DNA of 64,000 nucleotides from NCBI RefSeq assembly GCF_001425785.1, contig NZ_LMDI01000029.1:1-64000 (forward strand). Reading direction: 5' to 3'. Below, in pieces: positions 33,412 to 43,259 of this stretch. Below the pieces are notes generated by a model that saw only the letters and a list, made by a program, of their open reading frames with translations, was not told the origin of the DNA and ran no database searches. Source of the DNA: Rhizobacter sp. Root1221. Its GTDB lineage: Bacteria > Pseudomonadota > Gammaproteobacteria > Burkholderiales > Burkholderiaceae_C. The number at the start of each line of letters is the position of its first letter. Positions within the stretch are counted from its first letter, which is position 1. The position numbers and the translations under genes are program-made.

Positions 33412-35412
33412 ATGTTCAAGAAGATTCTGATCGCCAACCGCGGCGAGATTGCCTGCCGCGTCATCAAGACAGCCCGGAGCCTGGGCATCGCCACGGTGGC
33501 GGTCTACTCCGAGGCCGACGCCAACGCGCGGCACGTGCGCCTGGCCGACGAAGCGGTGCTGATTGGCCCTGCAGCCGCGCGCGAGTCCTACCTCGTCGGT
33601 GAGCGCATCATCGAAGTCGCCAGAAACACCGGAGCCGAAGCCATTCACCCTGGCTACGGCTTCCTGTCCGAGAACGACGAGTTTGCCGAGGCGTGCGAGA
33701 AGGCCGGCATTGTGTTCATCGGCCCGCCCGCATCGGCCATCCGGGCGATGGGCCTGAAATCAGCGTCGAAGGCCCTGATGGAAAAAGCCCAGGTGCCGCT
33801 GACGCCCGGCTACCACGGCGCGAACCAGGACCCGTTGTTCCTCGCCAGTCAGGCCGAGTCCATCGGGTATCCGGTGCTGATCAAGGCGAGCGCCGGCGGT
33901 GGTGGCAAAGGCATGCGCCGCGTTGACGCCGCTGCCGAGTTCGCAGCGGCGCTCGAGTCGTGCAAGCGCGAGGCACGCAATGCGTTCGGCGACGATGACG
34001 TGCTGGTCGAGAAGTACATCCTCCAGCCCCGTCACATCGAGATCCAGGTCTTCGGTGACACGCATGGCAACTGCGTCTACCTGTTCGAGCGCGACTGCTC
34101 GGTTCAGCGCAGGCATCAGAAGGTGCTCGAAGAAGCCCCAGCGCCAGGCATGACGCCCGAGCGCCGCGCGGCAATGGGCCAGGCGGCGGTCGAGGCCGCC
34201 AGGGCGGTGGGCTACGTCGGCGCGGGCACGGTCGAGTTCATCGCGACCCAGGACGGTGGTTTCTACTTCATGGAGATGAACACACGCCTGCAAGTCGAGC
34301 ATCCCGTGACCGAGATGATCACCGGGCTGGACCTGGTCGAGTGGCAGCTTCGGGTGGCCAGCGGTGAGCCCCTTCCGCTCAAGCAGGAGCAGCTCGAGAT
34401 CAACGGTCACGCGATCGAGGCGCGCATCTACGCGGAAGACCCTGACCGCGGCTTCCTGCCCTCCACCGGCCGGCTCGTGCACCTGTTGCCGCCGCCCGAG
34501 TCCGACCACGTCCGGGTCGACACCGGCGTTGAACAGGGTGACGAGATCACGCCGCACTACGACCCGATGATCTCCAAGCTCATCGTCTGGGGCGCTGACC
34601 GGCGCGAGGCACTTGCCCGGATGCGCCAGGCGCTCGCCCAGTACCGGGTCGTGGGCGTGTCGAGCAACGTCGACTTCCTGGCGCGCCTGGTCGCGGTTCC
34701 ATCCTTCGCCAACGCCCAGCTCGACACCGGCCTGATCGAGCGAGAGCAGGCTCGGCTGTTCCCGCCGGCGGGTGACGTGCCGGCCGACATCTGGCTGCTC
34801 GCGACGCTCGCCGAGCTGCTGCGGGAGCGGCGCCTGGCCGAGAAGAAAGCGGCGCAGTCGGCTGACCCGAACTCGCCCTGGCGCGCGCTCGACGGCTGGC
34901 GTTTGAACGGGCGTTCCGGCCGCCAGCTCGTCTTCCGTCTCGGCGACGCCGTGCAAGAGGTCGGCATCGAGTTTGTTCCGGGCGGGCACCGCTTGACCGT
35001 GGGTGGCCTGCAGGTGGTCGCGCGCGGGTCGCTCGGCGTTGACAGTGAATTGCAGGCCCAGCTCGGTGAGCGCCGTTTGCGCGCCGCCGTGGTGGCGAGC
35101 AGCGAACGGCGCCACGTGTTCTTCGATGGCCGCTCATGGCCGCTGTCGCTGGTCGACACGCTGCATGTCGGTGGAGCGGGCGAGGAGGTCGAGGGCGGGC
35201 TGCGCGCGCCGATGCCCGGCAGGGTGATCGCCCTGGCAGTCCAGCCAGGCGCCATCGTCGAAAAAGGTGCGCCGCTCCTCGTACTTGAAGCGATGAAGAT
35301 GGAACACACCATCAGCGCGCCGCGCAAGGGCGTCGTCAAGGCCTTCCATTTTGCGCCGGGCGACCAGGTCTCCGACGGCGCCGAGCTGGTGGACTTCGAA
35401 GGGGCCGATTGA
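33412..35412 (+). CDS. liuD: Methylcrotonyl-CoA carboxylase alpha (biotin carboxylase/carrier) subunit
   Basis: The 666-residue protein opens with KKILIANRGEIACRVIKTA, the biotin carboxylase start. It has the ATP-grasp loop KASAGGGGKGMRR and catalytic MEMNTRLQVEHPVTE, and ends in a biotinyl domain with EAMKMEH, lysine K629. ATP, bicarbonate and biotin give carboxybiotin for the beta subunit. Its stop overlaps the HMG-CoA lyase start as ATGA. Confidence 0.95.
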   Translation: MFKKILIANRGEIACRVIKTARSLGIATVAVYSEADANARHVRLADEAVLIGPAAARESYLVGERIIEVARNTGAEAIHPGYGFLSENDEFAEACEKAGIVFIGPPASAIRAMGLKSASKALMEKAQVPLTPGYHGANQDPLFLASQAESIGYPVLIKASAGGGGKGMRRVDAAAEFAAALESCKREARNAFGDDDVLVEKYILQPRHIEIQVFGDTHGNCVYLFERDCSVQRRHQKVLEEAPAPGMTPERRAAMGQAAVEAARAVGYVGAGTVEFIATQDGGFYFMEMNTRLQVEHPVTEMITGLDLVEWQLRVASGEPLPLKQEQLEINGHAIEARIYAEDPDRGFLPSTGRLVHLLPPPESDHVRVDTGVEQGDEITPHYDPMISKLIVWGADRREALARMRQALAQYRVVGVSSNVDFLARLVAVPSFANAQLDTGLIEREQARLFPPAGDVPADIWLLATLAELLRERRLAEKKAAQSADPNSPWRALDGWRLNGRSGRQLVFRLGDAVQEVGIEFVPGGHRLTVGGLQVVARGSLGVDSELQAQLGERRLRAAVVASSERRHVFFDGRSWPLSLVDTLHVGGAGEEVEGGLRAPMPGRVIALAVQPGAIVEKGAPLLVLEAMKMEHTISAPRKGVVKAFHFAPGDQVSDGAELVDFEGAD

Positions 35413-36308
35413 TGGCATCCGTCCGCATCGTCGAGGTCGGTCCGCGCGACGGACTGCAGAACGAAAAGCAGAACGTACCGACCGAGATCAAGCTGGCGTT
35501 GATCGAGCGGCTCACGGTGGCGGGGCTGCGCGACATCGAGGTCACGTCGTTCGTGTCGCCCAAGTGGGTGCCGCAGATGGCGGACCAGGCCGAGGTCATG
35601 CGCGGCCTGCGCCGCCGCCCCGGCATGAACTACCCGGTGCTGACGCCGAACCTCAAGGGGTTCGAGGCTGCCGTGGCGGAAGGCGCCGCCGAAGTTGCGG
35701 TGTTCGCCTCGGCATCGGAAGGCTTTTCACGGAAGAACATCAACTGCTCGATCGACGAGTCGATCGAGCGCTTCGTGCCTGTCCTGGATGCCGCGGCGCG
35801 CCTGGGCGTCAGGGTCAGGGGCTACGTGTCGTGTGCCGTCGAATGCCCGTATGACGGCCCGATCGCCCCGTTGCAGGTGGCACGGGTGACCAAGCGCTTG
35901 CACGAACTGGGCTGCTACGAGGTGTCCGTGGCCGACACCATCGGGACTGCCACGCCAGGTTCGGTGCTGCGCATGCTCGAAGCCGTGGCGGCCGAGGTGC
36001 CGGTCGAGCATCTCGCCGGTCACTTCCACGACACCTACGGCATGGCCATTGCCAACATCCACGCCTCGTACGGGTTCGGCCTGCGTGTCTTCGACAGCTC
36101 GGTCGCGGGCCTTGGCGGGTGCCCTTACGCCAAGGGCGCAACGGGCAACGTCGCGACGGAGGACGTCGTCTACCTGCTGCACGGAATGGGCGTGGATACC
36201 GGCATCGACCTCGATGCCTTGGTGGACTGCGGCGAGTGGATCTCGGCTCAGCTGAACCGTGACAACGGATCGAGGGTGGGCAAGGCGCTCGCCGCGAAGC
36301 GCCGTTGA
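35412..36308 (+). CDS. liuE: Hydroxymethylglutaryl-CoA lyase
   Basis: The 298-residue TIM-barrel protein begins [14 protein letters not shown], with the R-D metal/substrate residues, and has HFHDTYGMA and the lyase signature [17 protein letters not shown] with its catalytic Cys. It splits HMG-CoA into acetoacetate and acetyl-CoA, the last dedicated step of leucine degradation. Translation is coupled to liuD by ATGA. Genes for acetoacetate activation are not in the window. Confidence 0.95.
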   Translation: MASVRIVEVGPRDGLQNEKQNVPTEIKLALIERLTVAGLRDIEVTSFVSPKWVPQMADQAEVMRGLRRRPGMNYPVLTPNLKGFEAAVAEGAAEVAVFASASEGFSRKNINCSIDESIERFVPVLDAAARLGVRVRGYVSCAVECPYDGPIAPLQVARVTKRLHELGCYEVSVADTIGTATPGSVLRMLEAVAAEVPVEHLAGHFHDTYGMAIANIHASYGFGLRVFDSSVAGLGGCPYAKGATGNVATEDVVYLLHGMGVDTGIDLDALVDCGEWISAQLNRDNGSRVGKALAAKRR

Positions 36309-36324
36309 CATCCAGGAGTACCCA

Positions 36325-37380
36325 ATGCTGAATGGACAGGCTTCCACCGCGACCCCTGCGTCCCCGCCCGCCGAGGTCCACCAGGTCACGTTCCACCCTC
36401 CTCGCGTTCAGGCCAGAACGCCTGTTGCGGGTTCCGTCCGGTGGACGGTCGTCGAGATCGAGGCGCTCTTCGAGCTGCCCTTGCCGGAGCTGTTGTACCA
36501 GGCGCAGGGCGTGCATCGCGAAAACTTCGATCCCTGCGAGGTGGAGCTGGCCACGCTGCTGTCGATCAAGACCGGGGGCTGCCCGGAAGACTGCGGCTAC
36601 TGCCCGCAGTCGGTCCACTTCGACACGGGTGTCGAGGCCAGCAAGCTGCTCGATGTCGACGCGGTGCGCGAAGCGGCTGTTGCCGCGCGCGATGCGGGGG
36701 CCACGCGCTTCTGCATGGGTGCCGCCTGGCGCGCGCCGAAGGACCGCGACATCGAGAAGGTCGCCGCGCTGGTGCGCGAGGTCAAGTCGCTCGGGCTGGA
36801 GACGTGCTGCACGCTCGGCATGCTCAGCGAGCCTCAGGCGCTCGCGCTGAAGGAGGCGGGGCTGGACTACTACAACCACAACCTCGACACCGCACCCGAG
36901 GCCTATGGCCGCATCATCAGCACGCGTGTCTACCAGGATCGCCTCGATACCCTGGCGAACGTGCGCCACGCCGGCATGGCCGTGTGCTGCGGCGGCATTG
37001 TGGGCATGGGCGAAAGCCGGGCCGAACGCGCCGGGCTGATCGCGCAGCTGGCCAATCTGGCCCCCTACCCCGAGTCCGTGCCCATCAACGAACTGGTGCC
37101 GGTCGAGGGAACGCCGCTCGCCGGCAGCGCCAAGCTCGACCCTTTCGAATTCGTTCGCACCGTTGCAGTGGCCCGAATCACCATGCCCCTCGCGCGAGTG
37201 CGTTTGTCGGCCGGGCGGCAGCAGATGAACGAGGCCCTGCAGGCCATGTGTTTCGTCGCGGGTGCCAACTCGATCTTCTACGGCGAGAAGCTGCTCACCA
37301 CCGGCAACCCCGAGGGGGACCAAGACCGTGCCTTGCTCGCGAGATTGGGCATGAAGTCGGCGAAGTCGACGCTCGGGTGA
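36325..37380 (+). CDS. bioB: Biotin synthase
   Basis: The 351-residue radical-SAM enzyme has its 4Fe-4S motif C86-x3-C90-x2-C93 ([13 protein letters not shown]) and the biotin-synthase tail region [18 protein letters not shown]. It inserts sulfur into dethiobiotin. The start ATG 36325 has CAGGAG upstream. Compared with typical BioB it carries an N-terminal extension of about 40 residues. Its place at the end of the liu operon links cofactor supply to the biotin-dependent carboxylase, 16 bases after the lyase gene. Confidence 0.95.
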   Translation: MLNGQASTATPASPPAEVHQVTFHPPRVQARTPVAGSVRWTVVEIEALFELPLPELLYQAQGVHRENFDPCEVELATLLSIKTGGCPEDCGYCPQSVHFDTGVEASKLLDVDAVREAAVAARDAGATRFCMGAAWRAPKDRDIEKVAALVREVKSLGLETCCTLGMLSEPQALALKEAGLDYYNHNLDTAPEAYGRIISTRVYQDRLDTLANVRHAGMAVCCGGIVGMGESRAERAGLIAQLANLAPYPESVPINELVPVEGTPLAGSAKLDPFEFVRTVAVARITMPLARVRLSAGRQQMNEALQAMCFVAGANSIFYGEKLLTTGNPEGDQDRALLARLGMKSAKSTLG

Positions 37381-37454
37381 ACTCGCTGCTGCACGCGGCG
37401 TGCGGCGATGAGCTGGCTGGATGAATTCGACGCGCGCCTGGCTGACATGCCAAG

Positions 37455-38033
37455 TCAACTCAGGCGGGCATACCTGCGCCGCGCAAGAAGCACCAATCCG
37501 CCAATCGCCGCAAGCGCCACGCTGGACGGTTCTGGAACGCTCGGCGCCACCTCGGAACTGGGCGCGAATCGGAATGAAACACCAAGCTCGGAGGTTGTCT
37601 GATCGGACGGGCGCGTCCCGAACTCGACGACCCCGGGCGGGGATGCCCAGTCAGCGAAGAAGACATTTGCAAACGAGCCCGACTGCGTGCCGTAGCCGAA
37701 CCCGTCTCCACTCAGACCGCCGGAGGCCTTGATCAGGTTGTCCACCAGGAACGGCTCGTTACCGGGGATCGACGTGCCGGCCGGCTGAAGACTGTTGATC
37801 ACGTCGCCGTTGCGCATCCCGGTGATGCCGGTGATTTCGAAGAATCCTTCGCTGTTCGCAACGTCCGACGTCGTGAGGGTGCCCCACGCATTCACGCCCG
37901 CACCGGTATAGCCCCAGTCCCACAACAGCGCGGCTTGTGCGCTCCCCGTGCAGAGCATTCCCATCGCTGCGGCAGCCGCCGCGAGGAGGGAACGGGGTTT
38001 GGATACGCGAGATCTTGCGGTCTTCGTCGTCAT
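37455..38033 (-). CDS. PEP-CTERM exported protein
   Basis: The 192-residue protein has a signal peptide (ends GSAQA), a beta-rich middle and a classic PEP-CTERM tail: VPEPSS, a hydrophobic helix and a RRR stop near the C-terminus. Such tails are recognised by exosortase EpsH/XrtA in bacteria that make exopolysaccharide. No exosortase gene is in the window. Its partner, if any, is unknown. It is convergent with bioB. Confidence 0.9.
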   Translation of the reverse strand: MTTKTARSRVSKPRSLLAAAAAAMGMLCTGSAQAALLWDWGYTGAGVNAWGTLTTSDVANSEGFFEITGITGMRNGDVINSLQPAGTSIPGNEPFLVDNLIKASGGLSGDGFGYGTQSGSFANVFFADWASPPGVVEFGTRPSDQTTSELGVSFRFAPSSEVAPSVPEPSSVALAAIGGLVLLARRRYARLS

Positions 38034-38230
38034 GCATCTTCCTTCCGATTGTTGGAAACGTCGAACAAGGCAGGCTGCGACGCAAGCAGCACTGCATCAC
38101 TGCCAAGCCGCCACCATCGCAGTTGCCGATCTCGATCATCGTATCCCGACTCACCCCCATTGCCGCTGCGGCCTGAACACATCGCGCAGGTGCTGGCCAC
38201 TACGCGCCTGACACGCCGCCATTCGCCACG

Positions 38231-38379
38231 GCGCCTGCATTCACACGTTTCCATCGGTGCGTGGGCGTGTGCATCGCACTGCATTCCGTGCGCCCCCTGA
38301 TGGGGGTGCCAACACAACATCTGAAACACAGCGCGCGCCCTGAGCGTCGCGTCGAACCTGTCGACCGGAAGTCGGCGAC
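38231..38379. repeat. Copy A of a diverged ~150-bp direct repeat
   Basis: Begins GCGCCTGCAT and contains GGGGGTGCCAACA followed by CATCTGAAACACAGC. It matches copy B about 250 bases downstream in the same order with substitutions and few length changes. Both lie in the 716-bp gap between the PEP-CTERM gene and the tandem-repeat hydrolase. No reading frame is shared by both copies. Confidence 0.6.
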
Positions 38380-38480
38380 CTGATCTTCCCGGCCCGATCG
38401 GACACCGACAAATCAGGCCGCCGCACTGCTGGCTCACTCGGTGAGCCACCAGCTCCTGCATGACGCGGTCATCCGCGAAG

Positions 38481-38629
38481 TCGCCTGCATCCGCACGTGT
38501 CCATCCCATGCGTTCGCATGTGCGTCGTACGGATTTCGGCGAACCCTCGAAAGGGGGTGCCGACAGAACATCTGAAACCCAGCACGCGTTGAACGAAGCG
38601 CCATTGAAACGTTGGATCCAGACACTGCC
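38481..38629. repeat. Copy B of the ~150-bp direct repeat
   Basis: Begins TCGCCTGCAT and contains GGGGGTGCCGACAGAACATC followed by TGAAACCCAGC, in register with copy A. It ends about 120 bases before the hydrolase start, so it may be part of that gene's upstream regulatory region or 5' UTR. Confidence 0.6.
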
Positions 38630-38749
38630 CTCTCCCGATCAACGGGCTCTTCCTCCCGCTCCATGCATGCGACCGCAAGGCCGACAACACATGCAGCGGC
38701 CACTGAACCGGTGGCTCGCGGGCGATCTCCAAATCACGATCTGAAAGAC

Positions 38750-40744
38750 ATGAACATGCACTCGCTGAACCTTCTGACCCGCTCCCTGGCCGCTACCCTG
38801 GCTGCCGGCTTCCTGTGCGCTGGCGCCGTGGCGTCCGAGCCCCTTGCCGTGGAGGACGACGTGGCGTCCTCGGCGCTCGCCGTCTCGCCGATGGCGCTCG
38901 ATGCCACGTCGATGACGACCGACCACTCGATCAACAAGCCGACCGGCTGGTGGGCATACACCGGCGTCACGGCCGCACAGATCGGCACCTACCTGACCAA
39001 CAACGGCGCCCGCATCGCATCGCTCGAAGTCAACTCCGTCAGCAATGGCGCGCCGCTCTTCTCCGTGCGCATGGTGAGCAACAGCGGCGCCTACGCGGCA
39101 TCCGGGTGGTGGTGGTACTACGGCCTCACGTTCGCCGACATCCAGACCAAGCTCAACGCCAACACCGCACGCCTGATCGACCTGCAGCCGTACGACATCG
39201 GCGGCGGCGAAATCCGCTACGCCGCCGTGATGGTCTCGAACACCGGCAGCGCCGCCCGCGCCTGGGGCTACCTCGGCGGTGTGTCGTCCGCACAGATCAG
39301 CGCCCACTTGTCCTCGACGGGTCACCGCCTGGTCGACCTCGACAGCTACGTGGTGAACGGCGTCAAGAAGTTCACGATGATCTCGGTCGCCAATACCGGC
39401 GCCGATGCGAAGGCATGGCAGTGGTGGCTGAACCAGACGCCGGCCGACATCGCCGCCAAGGTGAGCTCGTTCAGTGGCCGCATCGTCAAGCTGGATCGCC
39501 AGGCCGATGGGACCTACAACTTCGTGCAGGTGAAGAACACCGGCGCCGACAACTCGGCATGGTGGTACCAGTACGGGTTCTCGTCGATGTCTGCGCTCGT
39601 GAACTATGCGAACCAGGTGTCCGCCCGCCCCGTCGACATCGTCAGCTACCTCAACGGCTCCGGCGTTCGCCGCTATGACGCGGCCTTCATCGACAACGCG
39701 AACGCCAGCACGGCCCGCATGCGCGGCGAGTTCGGCAAGGCCTTTCTCGATGGGAACGGCAACCCGACCCGCGGCATCTTCGCGGCTTACCTGAAGGAAG
39801 TGGGCGGCGCCACGAAGGTGGACCTGAACGGCCACCGCCGCGCCGAAGTGGCCAGCTCGCTGAAGTCGTTGCACCTGCTGCATTCGCTCCGCCGCGTCGA
39901 CGCGGGTACCGACACATTGCCCACCCCCTTCATCTACTACGACTACATCTCCGGTACGCTGACCCAGCGCAAGAACGCCTGCCCGAATCCGTCGCTCGAA
40001 ACGCCGCTGAACATGCGCCTCGACTACGACTTCGAGAAGGGCCTGGACGAGATGATGAGCATCTCCGACAACCGGACGACCCGCGGCGTGACGCTGCGCA
40101 CGGGTGGCTTCCCCGGGCTCAACAACACCGCCGCCGCGGTGGGCATGACCGGAACGACCGTGCGCCACAACATCGGCTGCGGCTACCGGAACCTCGAGAC
40201 GAACAAGATGGACCCGGCGAACCGCCGCAACGACACCACGGCCTCTGACCTGGCTCGCATCTACGAAGGGGTCTGGAACTCCACGCTGTTGAAAAACACC
40301 AATTCGGGCCGCACCGAGTTCCTCGAGTCGGCCAATCCGACCACCGGTGTCGGTGCTGCATTGCAGGTCATCATCAACCAGGAGGCGGCCAAACTCGGCA
40401 AGTCGGCCAGCGTGGCGTCGCAGTTCGGCGCGGCCGTGCGGAACTGGAGCAAGGGCGGCAGCTACGGCACCTGCCTGCCGGATGCGGATGGCGGCTGCGG
40501 ACAGCGCGTGATCATCCGTTCGGGCACGGGCCTCATCCGTTTCCCCATCAAGGTGGCAGGTATCACGCAGTTCCGCACCTACTCGTACGCGCGCTTCATC
40601 TCGGACGTGCCGGTGACTTGCTTCGAAGACAGCACCACCCCGTCCATGGATTGCCCGATCGATACCGTCTACACCAATGCCTACGGCGCCGCCGCGAGCG
40701 AGCTGTACCGCGACGAAGTGCGCGCTGCACTGGCCACCTGGTAA
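38750..40744 (+). CDS. Exported five-repeat (BTRD1-like) serine hydrolase with beta-lactamase-type motifs
   Basis: From ATG 38750 a signal peptide (ends AGAVASE) precedes five repeats of about 48 residues, each beginning near a W/Y-rich GWWAYTGVTAAQI-like segment. The repeat resembles bacterial tandem repeat domain 1, seen in polyglycine hydrolases. The C-terminal half has penicillin-binding/beta-lactamase-like motifs in correct order and spacing: S369-x-x-K372 (SSLK), S439-D440-N441, and R590-S591-G592 in place of KTG. It is probably an exported serine hydrolase acting on a peptide or an ester. 664 residues. Confidence 0.75.
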   Translation: MNMHSLNLLTRSLAATLAAGFLCAGAVASEPLAVEDDVASSALAVSPMALDATSMTTDHSINKPTGWWAYTGVTAAQIGTYLTNNGARIASLEVNSVSNGAPLFSVRMVSNSGAYAASGWWWYYGLTFADIQTKLNANTARLIDLQPYDIGGGEIRYAAVMVSNTGSAARAWGYLGGVSSAQISAHLSSTGHRLVDLDSYVVNGVKKFTMISVANTGADAKAWQWWLNQTPADIAAKVSSFSGRIVKLDRQADGTYNFVQVKNTGADNSAWWYQYGFSSMSALVNYANQVSARPVDIVSYLNGSGVRRYDAAFIDNANASTARMRGEFGKAFLDGNGNPTRGIFAAYLKEVGGATKVDLNGHRRAEVASSLKSLHLLHSLRRVDAGTDTLPTPFIYYDYISGTLTQRKNACPNPSLETPLNMRLDYDFEKGLDEMMSISDNRTTRGVTLRTGGFPGLNNTAAAVGMTGTTVRHNIGCGYRNLETNKMDPANRRNDTTASDLARIYEGVWNSTLLKNTNSGRTEFLESANPTTGVGAALQVIINQEAAKLGKSASVASQFGAAVRNWSKGGSYGTCLPDADGGCGQRVIIRSGTGLIRFPIKVAGITQFRTYSYARFISDVPVTCFEDSTTPSMDCPIDTVYTNAYGAAASELYRDEVRAALATW

Positions 40745-40756
40745 GCGGAGGGCGCC

Positions 40757-41353
40757 ATGAAACACTCAGGCAAAGGAACTCCAGTGATGAAGCCATCCTC
40801 GAACTTCTCCGGCAGCGCGCTCGGCAACTGTCTTCGTGCCGCGGAGGCCGACGCCAACCGGTTTCATGGCGTCCAACCACCGAAGCCGTGGCAAGGCGGG
40901 CGCCTCAACAAGGGCAAGATGCTGGCGGCAGGCCTGGCGTTGCTGGCAACGGCCGCGGCCATGCTGCTGGCCCTGCACCCGGCCCACGTGGACGCACCGC
41001 CGCCCACCGTCGCAGCCACCCAGCCGGCGCATCATCCGTGGTTCACATCGGCTCCGTCCGGCGAAACCGCGGACGCGGCGCCGGTGCCCCTTGCGCCAGC
41101 GGGCAACCCGCCCGCGAGCAGCCCGGCGGCGAACAGCACGTCGGCAGCGATCCCGGACACGGCCTCGCTGGTGACGCTCGACGGGGGCGATGTCGACCTT
41201 GCCGCAACCATGCCGGCCAGCGTGCTGACCGGCCCGCAGGAGGGCAGCGACACCCCGCGCATTGGACCGATGAACGTGCCAACCGAGCCTGACGACAACG
41301 ACAAGACACCCGGCGAACCCGATCCGGTGTCTGACATGCCGTCAACGGGCTGA
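40757..41353 (+). CDS. Single-span membrane protein with Pro/Ala-rich tail, unknown
   Basis: The 198-residue protein lies 12 bases after the serine hydrolase. It has a short cytosolic part, one transmembrane helix (about residues 55-73, MLAAGLALLATAAAMLLAL) and a long disordered Pro/Ala/Asp-rich periplasmic tail. The arrangement recalls small accessory or anti-sigma-like proteins, but no family motif is seen. Likely co-transcribed with the hydrolase. A possible second start is ATG 40787. A hairpin follows the stop. Confidence 0.55.
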   Translation: MKHSGKGTPVMKPSSNFSGSALGNCLRAAEADANRFHGVQPPKPWQGGRLNKGKMLAAGLALLATAAAMLLALHPAHVDAPPPTVAATQPAHHPWFTSAPSGETADAAPVPLAPAGNPPASSPAANSTSAAIPDTASLVTLDGGDVDLAATMPASVLTGPQEGSDTPRIGPMNVPTEPDDNDKTPGEPDPVSDMPSTG

Positions 41354-41359
41354 TCGGGT

Positions 41360-41393
41360 GGCCCTGGCTTGGGCGCCAGCGCACGCCAGGGCC
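41360..41393 (+). terminator. Hairpin after the hydrolase/membrane-protein pair
   Basis: GGCCCTGGC (41360-41368) pairs perfectly with GCCAGGGCC (41385-41393) seven bases after the stop at 41353. Only TT follows, so it is a moderate terminator candidate. The rest of 41394-41714 shows no convincing gene. Confidence 0.5.
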
Positions 41394-41714
41394 TTGCCGA
41401 GGTCGGGTGCCGAAAGCGGACGCAGCTGCTGCTCGACCGCCACGACGAGGCCATCGCCGAGTGACGCCGGCGGTGCCGATTCGTCGCGCAATGCCATTGG
41501 CGGATCGCGCGGTCTGTTCGGTGTCGAACCCTGCAGCCCGCGAACGCCCGCCCTGATAGCGAAAGCATCACCGTTCGTGCAGTTGTCCGCGAAGTCGGCG
41601 AAGCGTTGAACGGCTGAGCCTCAAACCGTGACGAGAATACTGGCCACCTCGCACCAGACGGACTCCAGAACCGCGGTGCACGAGGTCATTCATTCATCAC
41701 GAGGGAGGGAAACC

Positions 41715-42161
41715 ATGAACCAGACCATTCGCCTGCTCGCCGCAGCCACCGCCGTGTCCTTGGCCGGCTGCACTGCCATGACGACGATCTCGTCGCCGCA
41801 GGCCGGCACCACGGTCGCGATCAAGACCGGCACCGCCGTGACCGCACCGCGCTCGGAGTCGTTCGCAGCCACCACGTTCGGACAGTACGAGTTCCGCGCC
41901 GACGCGACGGGCCGCGAGCCGATGTACGGCCTCCTGCCGCTGAAGTTCAACGGGGGCTACCTGGCCCTCGACATCCTGTTCTTCGCCCCCGCGACTTTCT
42001 TCAACCTGCGCGAGGTGTACCCGCACTACGAGTTCGACCTCGACCAGCGCGTGGTCAAGTACCGGATGACGGCCGACGAGGCGTGGACGACCTACACGCC
42101 TTCGCCCGATGAAGCTTCGCGGGCCAGGTCGGCACTCGCGGCGCCGAGCAAGGTGCACTGA
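41715..42161 (+). CDS. Small lipoprotein, unknown
   Basis: ATG 41715 has a strong GGGAGGG upstream. The 148-residue protein has a lipoprotein signal with lipobox LAGC (about residue 18). The middle has a hydrophobic stretch (YLALDILFFAPATFFN) that may be a membrane-lying segment, and a conserved-looking YPHYEFDLDQRVVKYRMT strand pair. No family is recognised. It precedes another lipoprotein gene 112 bases on, and the two may share a complex. Confidence 0.7.
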   Translation: MNQTIRLLAAATAVSLAGCTAMTTISSPQAGTTVAIKTGTAVTAPRSESFAATTFGQYEFRADATGREPMYGLLPLKFNGGYLALDILFFAPATFFNLREVYPHYEFDLDQRVVKYRMTADEAWTTYTPSPDEASRARSALAAPSKVH

Positions 42162-42273
42162 CGCCGCGCGACCGGTCAGCCGGCAAAGCGCGGTCGGCGC
42201 GTGCTCGCACGTCATCCCTTGTCGACTGACGTGCCGGCGCGCTGAAACCATCCCTGTCCCTACGGAGTTCCTC

Positions 42274-43152
42274 TTGATCCAAACGATCCGCCTGGCGGCC
42301 CTCGCTGCCCCGCTTTTCCTCGCCGCGTGCGGCAACCTGCAGATGGTCAACGTGGCCGCCGTTCACCCTTCCCTCGTCGGCAAGCCGGTGGCGATCAGCG
42401 AGACTCGGCCGACCAAGGAGGAAGTCGCGCCCCGCGCCTTCGAGGTCGCGGGCAAGTCGCTCTACGTGCTGCAGGGTTCCGGGGGCAGCCTCGCCGTTGG
42501 CATCCTCTTCGGACCGCTCGGCGCGCTCGCCAACGCGGCCAACATCGACCGCATCACCAACGCCACTGGCCAGTCCGGCCTGCAATCGACGCTGTACCAG
42601 TTCGACGCGAAGGCGGAGTCGACCGCGGCCATCGGCGATGCCATCGCGAAGGTGCCGCGGGCGGCCGGCGTCGCGAGCATCGCGCTCAAGCCCCACCTCG
42701 TCTACTTCGTCGCAGGCGAGAAGGAGGGCATCGACGTGCTGGTCAAGGTGCGTGCAGAGTCGGAGATCGTCGTGGCCGGCAAGACCGTACCTTGGGTTGG
42801 CAACTACTCCGTCTACACCCGCGAGGTCCTCCCGTACACCACGCTCACCGCGCCGATGAGCCCGGAACGTGCCGAGAAGCTCCGCGCCGACATCCGCAGC
42901 GCCTACGCCGAACTGCTCGTCGAGATCAAGAAAGACCTCGCCCCCGGCCCGCTGCCCAAACGCGACATCGCGTGGGTCAAGTCTCGGGTGCTGGGCATCG
43001 GCCTGCCCGGCGACATCGAACGCAACCCGCAGGGCCACCTGGTGTTGCGCAACGGCTGGGGCGACTCGGGCACGGTCTACACCGCGGTCGTCTTCCAGGA
43101 CGACAAGCAGTACACCTTCGACAACGGGCCGGTGGCTCGGGAAACCAAGTAG
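42274..43152 (+). CDS. Lipoprotein with TTG start, unknown
   Basis: The 292-residue frame begins at TTG 42274, supported by GGAG (42263-42266) and by a lipoprotein signal with lipobox LAAC that starts exactly there. No ATG fits. The rest is soluble with a glycine-rich hydrophobic patch (GGSLAVGILFGPLGALANAAN) and alternating strands. I do not recognise it. It lies downstream of another lipoprotein and converges on a PEP-CTERM gene. Confidence 0.65.
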   Translation: MIQTIRLAALAAPLFLAACGNLQMVNVAAVHPSLVGKPVAISETRPTKEEVAPRAFEVAGKSLYVLQGSGGSLAVGILFGPLGALANAANIDRITNATGQSGLQSTLYQFDAKAESTAAIGDAIAKVPRAAGVASIALKPHLVYFVAGEKEGIDVLVKVRAESEIVVAGKTVPWVGNYSVYTREVLPYTTLTAPMSPERAEKLRADIRSAYAELLVEIKKDLAPGPLPKRDIAWVKSRVLGIGLPGDIERNPQGHLVLRNGWGDSGTVYTAVVFQDDKQYTFDNGPVARETK

Positions 43153-43259
43153 GGTCGCTCCAGGTTGAGCACCCGGTGTGAATCGCCCCGGGCCTGCCAG
43201 ACATCTCTGAACTCAAACCTGAGGCCCAACAGCAGATGCCACAAGTGGACCAGGGGCTG

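Noticed and set aside
41342-41497. Minus-strand frame (51 residues, LVVAVEQQLRPLSAPDLGKAL) downstream of the serine hydrolase pair
   Set aside because: No ribosome site, overlaps the terminator-like hairpin at 41360-41393 and the end of the plus-strand gene; could be a relic but cannot be supported.
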